Positions 58,670 through 64,000 of a stretch of 64,000 nucleotides of DNA are shown here, piece after piece (the stretch's first letter is position 1; each line of letters opens with the position of its first letter). The translations under genes and the position numbers were made by a program. The notes below the pieces were generated by a model. It made no database searches. It had not been told where the DNA came from and saw only the letters and a list, made by a program, of their open reading frames with translations. The stretch lies in assembly GCF_000013045.1 (NCBI RefSeq), contig NC_007677.1, positions 806,001 through 870,000 of the forward strand. The letters are read 5' to 3'. The stretch is from Salinibacter ruber DSM 13855. GTDB taxonomy: Bacteria; Bacteroidota; Rhodothermia; Rhodothermales; Salinibacteraceae.

Positions 58670-60385
58670 TCACTCGGGGGCCTCGTCGACCGGAAGGTGG
58701 GGCCGCTCATCGGGGGCGAGCCGCGTGTCGGGGGCGCCGGTGGCGGCCTCCACCCGGCCCCGGTACAGCCGCCGGAAGCGCCGGTAGAGCGTGTCGAACT
58801 GGGCGTCGGCCTCCGCGGCGGGCACGTCGATCACCTCGGGGTACTCAAACGTCGCGGCCCCGGCGGTGTCCACGAAGAGCGTCTTGAGGCCGAGCCGGCG
58901 CTGAAAGATCGACGCGGTGGCGTGGAAGACGTGAAACTTCTCGACCGGCAGGATCCACAGGTAGTGCGACAGCACGCCCCGGCGGATGTAGAAGCCGTCC
59001 TCGCCGCTGGCGTACATGTGATTGCGGTACTGAAGGACAGCCCATCCCAGGATGAACGGCACGAGCCCGAACCCCCACCAGGGCAGGACGACGCCGCCCA
59101 GGTGCAGCCAGCCCGCCGGCCAAAAGTAGACGGCGGGCAGGAGCAGCGCGGCGAGCACCGCCGTGTACCGGATGAACCGGCGGCGAATGGTCAGGCGCGA
59201 GACGCGTGTGAACGACTCGGGCAGCTGGACGGAGCGGACCTGGCGGGCCAGTTCGAGAATGCGTTCCGCGCCGGCGAAGGGCGCGATGACCCGGTGGCCC
59301 TGCTCCTCCACGTCCAGCCCGATCGTCTGGACCTTCAGCTCGTACCACCCGAAGGCCCGCATAAACGGGTTGGTGCGGAGGATCAGCGCCTGCACCTTGT
59401 CGAGCGGAATCGTGCCCTCCGTCACCGTAAACAGGCCGTGGCGCTTGCGCAGCTTGTCGCCGTCGAGCCACAGCCGAAAGTTGTAGTAGCGCGCCACGTG
59501 GACCCCGATGCCACTGAGCCATCCCAAAACAATGGCGGCCCCCACCGTCGCGAGGATGGCCAGGGCGGGGTGGCTGAAGACGATCTCCGACACCCACTCC
59601 ATCCGGCCGCGGGCCCGGAGCACCCGTTCGACCAGTGCCTCTGGGTTGAAGAGCTCAAGCACCGTGAAAATCACGGCGAGGTAGAGCAGAGAGAACCGGA
59701 ACGCCCCCGACAACAGCACCCGCCGCAGCGGCATGTCGAGCAGCGTGTCCCTGTCGGCGGCGTCTTCGGCGTCCGCGTTCGCCGCCGCCGCGTCGCTCCC
59801 CTCCGCGTCCCGCTGGAACGACCGGACCACCTGACGGATCTTGCGGGCCTCGTCCTGATGCACATACTCCAGGCTGCCCTCGGTGCTCGTGCTGCCGGCC
59901 GTCTCGAGCTTTACCTTCGCGATGCCAAACAGCCGGGCGACGAGGTTGCGTTCGATCTGGATGTTCTGGACGCGTTCGATGGGGATGCTCCGGTTTTTCC
60001 GGTTGAACACGCCGCTCTGGATGACAATCTGTTTCGGCGTGATGCGGTAGCTGAACCGCCAGTACTGGAGCAGGATGGCCGGCAGGGCAAACACGCCGTA
60101 CAGCGCGCCGAGCACCAGGGAGGTGACGTTCTCCGTCGAGCCGGGGTTGCGAAGAATCGGGAGCAGGATGATCACCAGGGCGGGCAGGCTGGTGCCCACC
60201 CGCAGGAGGAGCGTGAGCGGATGCAGGCGCTGCGGCTCACGGACGGCCCCGAGCGTCGTTGCGGCCGCGTCCTCCGCCGCATCGGTCGGGTCGGCCTCTG
60301 CATCGTCGGCGGGGCGGTCCGGCACTGGGGGCGGGTCCTGGCGCCCATCGGAATTGGGCTCCGCAGGGGAGGAGGGCGGCATCAC
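58670..60385 (-). CDS. Bacterial PH-domain (YdbT-like) membrane protein
   Basis: A 571-residue membrane protein with repeated bPH_2/DUF304 modules: YRITPKQIVIQSGVFNRKNR, SIPIERVQNIQIERNLVARL, then LRKRHGLFTVTEGTIPLDKV and IRRGVLSHYLWILPVEKFHV, each after a pair of hydrophobic helices. It starts with an acidic, proline-rich cytoplasmic tail. YdbS/YdbT-type pairs are membrane proteins of unclear function. Its start overlaps the stop of the upstream PH gene by four bases (60382-60385), so they form one operon. Confidence 0.85.
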   Translation of the reverse strand: MMPPSSPAEPNSDGRQDPPPVPDRPADDAEADPTDAAEDAAATTLGAVREPQRLHPLTLLLRVGTSLPALVIILLPILRNPGSTENVTSLVLGALYGVFALPAILLQYWRFSYRITPKQIVIQSGVFNRKNRSIPIERVQNIQIERNLVARLFGIAKVKLETAGSTSTEGSLEYVHQDEARKIRQVVRSFQRDAEGSDAAAANADAEDAADRDTLLDMPLRRVLLSGAFRFSLLYLAVIFTVLELFNPEALVERVLRARGRMEWVSEIVFSHPALAILATVGAAIVLGWLSGIGVHVARYYNFRLWLDGDKLRKRHGLFTVTEGTIPLDKVQALILRTNPFMRAFGWYELKVQTIGLDVEEQGHRVIAPFAGAERILELARQVRSVQLPESFTRVSRLTIRRRFIRYTAVLAALLLPAVYFWPAGWLHLGGVVLPWWGFGLVPFILGWAVLQYRNHMYASGEDGFYIRRGVLSHYLWILPVEKFHVFHATASIFQRRLGLKTLFVDTAGAATFEYPEVIDVPAAEADAQFDTLYRRFRRLYRGRVEAATGAPDTRLAPDERPHLPVDEAPE

Positions 60386-60915
60386 ACCGGCTCTTCAGTG
60401 AGCGGATCTTCGAGGATAAAGCGCTTGATCTTGTCCCGGATCGTCTCGGCCTCCGACAGGGGCAGGCCGGGGATCACGACGTCGCTGCTGCGCGACCCGG
60501 CGGTGTGCACCACGAGGCGGCCGAGGGCGAATTCCCGCTCGATCAGGTCCTGAGACACGTCGACGTGCTGGATGCGCCGCAGCGGCACGATCGTGCGGAC
60601 GTGTTGCAGGACCCCGTGCTCCATATAGAGCTCCTCGGGCCGCAGCACGAACCCCCACGCCCGGTAGCGAAGGCGCGGCCAGGCCACGCAGTAGAGCACG
60701 CCCCCCACGAGAACCGTCCCCGACAGCACGCCGAAGGGAAGCCAGGAGTCGGGCGAAAACAGATGGGTGAGGTCGTAAAACAGGGCGGGAAGAAACAGAA
60801 ACATCGAAAAGGCGGCCATCTTGATCGCCCAGACGGCCCGGATTGACGGGTCGAGCGATCGGATGGCGTCGCCGGCCGCCACGTCGGCAACGGTGGCGTT
60901 GGCGGGGGCACTCAT
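60382..60915 (-). CDS. Bacterial PH-domain (YdbS-like) membrane protein
   Basis: A 177-residue protein with two helices (KMAAFSMFLFLPALFYDLTH, GVLSGTVLVGGVLYCVAW) followed by one bPH_2 module (GFVLRPEELYMEHGVLQHVR, TIVPLRRIQHVDVSQDLIER, GRLVVHTAGSRSSDVVIPGL). It is the small partner of the adjacent 571-residue protein, translationally coupled by an ATGA overlap. ATG 60915 is chosen over 60930 by spacing; either is possible. Confidence 0.85.
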   Translation of the reverse strand: MSAPANATVADVAAGDAIRSLDPSIRAVWAIKMAAFSMFLFLPALFYDLTHLFSPDSWLPFGVLSGTVLVGGVLYCVAWPRLRYRAWGFVLRPEELYMEHGVLQHVRTIVPLRRIQHVDVSQDLIEREFALGRLVVHTAGSRSSDVVIPGLPLSEAETIRDKIKRFILEDPLTEEPV

Positions 60916-61024
60916 AGAACGGGTTGACAAGGGTCCAAAGCGTGGCGGACAAGCAACTCTATTGAAACAGGGACGCCGCGCGAGGTTTCCGCAAGCGCGC
61001 GGTTGGGCGGCGGCTCCCCAGTTC

Positions 61025-61564
61025 TCACGCGGGCTCGGCCTGTGCCGTCACGACCTCGACGATTCGGCCGACGACCTCCTCGACCGGACGGTCGGCGTCG
61101 AGGGTATGGTGGGCCGCCTCGTAGGCGGGCCGCCGCTCGTCCAGCATTGCCTCGATGCGGGTGCGCTGCTCGTCCCGCGGCAGTCGGGTGCCGGTGTCGT
61201 CCTCCAACAGGGGGCGCCGGGTGTCGTCGCCCGTCACGCGCCCGAGCAACGTGTCGACCGGGGCCTCCAGGTACAGCACGAGGCCGTGCTCCTTCGCAAA
61301 GGCCCGGTTCGCGTCGTCCAGGAGGGCTCCCCCCCCGAGGGCCACGACGAGGTCGTCGGTCGTGGCTGTTCGGCGGAGCAGGTCGCGTTCGAGCTCGCGG
61401 AAGCGCGCCTCCCCCTCCTCTGCGAAGAGGGCGGGAATGGAGCGCCCGGCGTGGGCGGTGATGAGGCGGTCGAGGTCCAGAAACGGCTGGCCGAGCCGGG
61501 CCGCGGCCTCGGGGCCCACGGTGGACTTGCCGCTTGCCATAAAGCCGGTCAGGTACACGCGCAT
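61025..61564 (-). CDS. aroK: Shikimate kinase
   Basis: A 179-residue P-loop kinase: VYLTGFMASGKSTVGPEAAA (Walker A at 8-15), FLDLDRLITAHAGRSIPALF (shikimate-binding Asp), EEGEARFRELERDLLRR (Arg), VALGGGALLDD and TRRPLLEDDTGTRLPRDEQR in the lid region. It phosphorylates shikimate on the route to chorismate, the substrate of the chorismate mutase at 39526. ATG 61564 begins the first strand; the longer frame overlaps the divergent truA promoter. Confidence 0.9.
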   Translation of the reverse strand: MRVYLTGFMASGKSTVGPEAAARLGQPFLDLDRLITAHAGRSIPALFAEEGEARFRELERDLLRRTATTDDLVVALGGGALLDDANRAFAKEHGLVLYLEAPVDTLLGRVTGDDTRRPLLEDDTGTRLPRDEQRTRIEAMLDERRPAYEAAHHTLDADRPVEEVVGRIVEVVTAQAEPA

Positions 61565-61578
61565 GGGGAACGGTCTGA

Positions 61579-62490
<912 letters not shown>

Positions 62491-62650
62491 CCGGCAAGAG
62501 GCGGCGCCGGGCGGGTGCCGGCGGCGCCGTTGATGCGAGAGCGAACGGCCGTCTCACGTCGACCACGATGCGCTTGCGGCAGGATTGTAACAAAGATGGG
62601 GGCGCGGTCCGTTGCCCAAGGCCCATCCCCTCAAAAGACCCCGTGTCTCC

Positions 62651-62839
62651 ATGGACCTCGACATCCGCACCGTTCTTCGCTGGCTCATCATCGGCGTGAT
62701 TGCACTCCTCGGCCTCAGCCTCGTGGGCGTGCTGGTGGACGTGGCGGGGGCGCTGCTCCAGCTCGTGCTGAAGGCGGGGGCGGTCGTGCTCGTGGTGCTT
62801 CTCGTGATTCGCATATTGGAGGGCGTGCGGTCTGGATAG
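62651..62839 (+). CDS. Small two-helix membrane protein
   Basis: A 62-residue hydrophobic protein: TVLRWLIIGVIALLGLSLVG and ALLQLVLKAGAVVLVVLLVI would span the membrane. It ends with a basic tail. ATG 62651 is preferred over 62612. No family recognised. Confidence 0.6.
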   Translation: MDLDIRTVLRWLIIGVIALLGLSLVGVLVDVAGALLQLVLKAGAVVLVVLLVIRILEGVRSG

Positions 62840-62907
62840 GTGGCTTTTCTCCGGGTTGATTTCGACCTTACGGGTGCACAATTCCTTCCGAACAACCCCC
62901 GTTTCCC

Positions 62908-64000
62908 GTGGACACGGTTCAGGCGTCCCCTACCCCTTCCGTTGAGCAGTCGTCGGCCTACAGCATTCCCGCCGAGGCCCATTTGCTCGAACAAGTCATC
63001 GTCCACACCCCAGGGTCGGAGATGGAGCTCGTGTCGCCGGCGAACCGAGAAGACCTGCTCTTCGACGACATCCTCTTCGTGGGCCACGCGCGGCAGGAGC
63101 ACCTGCTCATGTGCTCGGTCTTTGAGAAAATTGTCGGCCGCCCCGACGCGGTGCTCCAAATTAAAGACCTCCTGCGCGAAACGTTCGAGGCGGCCGAGGA
63201 GGCCCGTCACGCCTTCGTGGAGAAGCTGTGCCGAAGCCTGCCGGAGCAAAACCTGGGGGCGGTGGAGGACGAGCTGAAGCGGTTCTCTCCCGAGGAGCTC
63301 CAGCAGTTTGCCCTGACCGGCCAGTCGGACCTCGCCATTCAGGCCCAGCCGGTGCCCAACCTCATGTTCACGCGCGACCTCGCGGCGGTGGTGCACGACC
63401 ACATCATCCTGAGCCACGCGGCGACGGTGGCGCGGACGCGGGAGAGCATCATCATCAACGTCATTCTCCACCACCACCCGCGGTTTGCGCCCCACAGCGA
63501 CAAGGTGATCGAGCTGCCCCCCGGCGTCACCTTCGAGGGGGGCGACCTGCTCGTGGCGAGCCCCGACACGGTACTGATCGGCCACTCGGAGCGGACCTCG
63601 CTCGGGGCCATCATGGCGATTGCGCACGAGTTGTTCGAGCGCACGTCGATCGAGCACGTCCTCGCCGTCGACCTGCCCAAGCGGCGGGCCACCATGCACC
63701 TCGACACGGTGTTTACCTTCGCGTCGCCGGAGGAGGTGATCGTCTTTCCCCCGCTCCTCGAAACCCATGGCTTCGGGTACGCGATGCACTTCACCGCCGC
63801 GGACGAGACGGGGCGCTTCGTGACGGACATGCGCCGCAACCTGCGCGACGTGCTCGACGAGCTGCTCGATCGCGACCTGACGTTCATCCCCTGCGGCGGC
63901 ACGGAGCGCCTCCACCAGGAGCGCGAGCAGTGGACGGACGGGGCCAATGTGTTTGCGGCCGCACCGGGGGCCATCCTGGGCTACGAGCGCAACAGCCGCA
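62908..64000 (+). CDS. arcA: Arginine deiminase, 3' end beyond window
   Basis: The frame from GTG 62908 runs to the window edge (364 codons, about 410 expected). Motifs of arginine deiminase: QVIVHTPGSEMELVSPANRE, DLLFDDILFVGHARQEHLLM, PNLMFTRDLAAVVHDHIILS, LPPGVTFEGGDLLVASPDTV and RRATMHLDTVFTFASPEEVI. The enzyme turns arginine into citrulline and ammonia, the first step of fermentative arginine use. The catalytic cysteine near the C-terminus lies outside the window. Confidence 0.85.
   Translation, partial: MDTVQASPTPSVEQSSAYSIPAEAHLLEQVIVHTPGSEMELVSPANREDLLFDDILFVGHARQEHLLMCSVFEKIVGRPDAVLQIKDLLRETFEAAEEARHAFVEKLCRSLPEQNLGAVEDELKRFSPEELQQFALTGQSDLAIQAQPVPNLMFTRDLAAVVHDHIILSHAATVARTRESIIINVILHHHPRFAPHSDKVIELPPGVTFEGGDLLVASPDTVLIGHSERTSLGAIMAIAHELFERTSIEHVLAVDLPKRRATMHLDTVFTFASPEEVIVFPPLLETHGFGYAMHFTAADETGRFVTDMRRNLRDVLDELLDRDLTFIPCGGTERLHQEREQWTDGANVFAAAPGAILGYERNSR

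Noticed and set aside
56660-60553. A 1297-codon open frame on the plus strand
   Set aside because: It is the reverse-strand shadow of treZ, malQ and the PH-domain gene, all of which have clear motifs on the minus strand.

Overview
The window looks like chromosome from a Salinibacter-type halophile (Rhodothermota, formerly placed in Bacteroidetes). This is inferred from the GC-rich, Asp/Glu-rich housekeeping proteins, the gene set (MutS2, Wzi-family capsule protein, DUF4783 protein, UpxY-type antiterminator, TreZ, MalQ, arginine deiminase) and the heavy insertion-sequence load. No rRNA, tRNA or CRISPR array was seen.

Layout. (1) 1-6021: an AT-rich polysaccharide block, probably acquired: methyltransferase, GT61 glycosyltransferase, sulfotransferase, GT4 glycosyltransferase and sugar epimerase, with a decayed IS256-type remnant inside. 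(2) 6282-7580: a mosaic of broken IS256, IS630 and IS3 pieces. (3) 7785-16045: a GC-rich envelope-glycan block: GDP-mannose 3,5-epimerase, UDP-glucuronate 4-epimerase-like protein, GT4 glycosyltransferase, a WecA/TagO-type transferase fused to a CapD-like sensor half, a polyprenyl hexose-phosphate transferase split at a G7 tract, and an exosortase-family protein. (4) 16180-26616: a mobile-element zone with IS1634-, IS4-, IS982-, IS110- and IS1-type elements, some nested or abutting. It also carries a long tyrosine recombinase, a HigBA pair with a frameshifted toxin, and an UpxY-like antiterminator. (5) 26683-27666: a second, close paralogue of the UDP-sugar epimerase. (6) 27852-35933: a dense run of toxin-antitoxin modules in which every recognisable toxin is broken (amber codons, frameshifts, truncations, IS insertion), while most antitoxins stay open. 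An IS200/IS605 element with intact-looking TnpA and TnpB sits precisely inside a PIN toxin gene. (7) 36928-64000: mostly conserved chromosome: Wzi, Uma2-type nuclease, chorismate mutase behind an apparent Phe/Tyr attenuator, TPR protein, sugar nucleotidyltransferase, MutS2, hydroxyacid dehydrogenase, a very large NtrY-like histidine kinase, M48 peptidase, an intact UPF0175/DUF3368 toxin-antitoxin pair, TreZ, MalQ, two PH-domain membrane proteins, shikimate kinase, TruA, and an arginine deiminase that runs off the end.

How the genes fit together. Regions 1, 3 and 5 would activate, epimerise, transfer and decorate sugars for an exported or cell-wall glycan, initiated on undecaprenyl phosphate by the WecA-like and hexose-phosphate transferases. 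Wzi and the UpxY-like factor belong to the same theme. TreZ and MalQ act on alpha-glucans and feed trehalose production. The strongest unexpected signals are the aromatic-rich leader and terminator before chorismate mutase, the one-sided decay of toxin genes with dispersed GT-rich repeats between modules, the exactly reconstructable IS605 insertion with a predicted TnpB target motif, and the homopolymer-split glycosylphosphotransferase.
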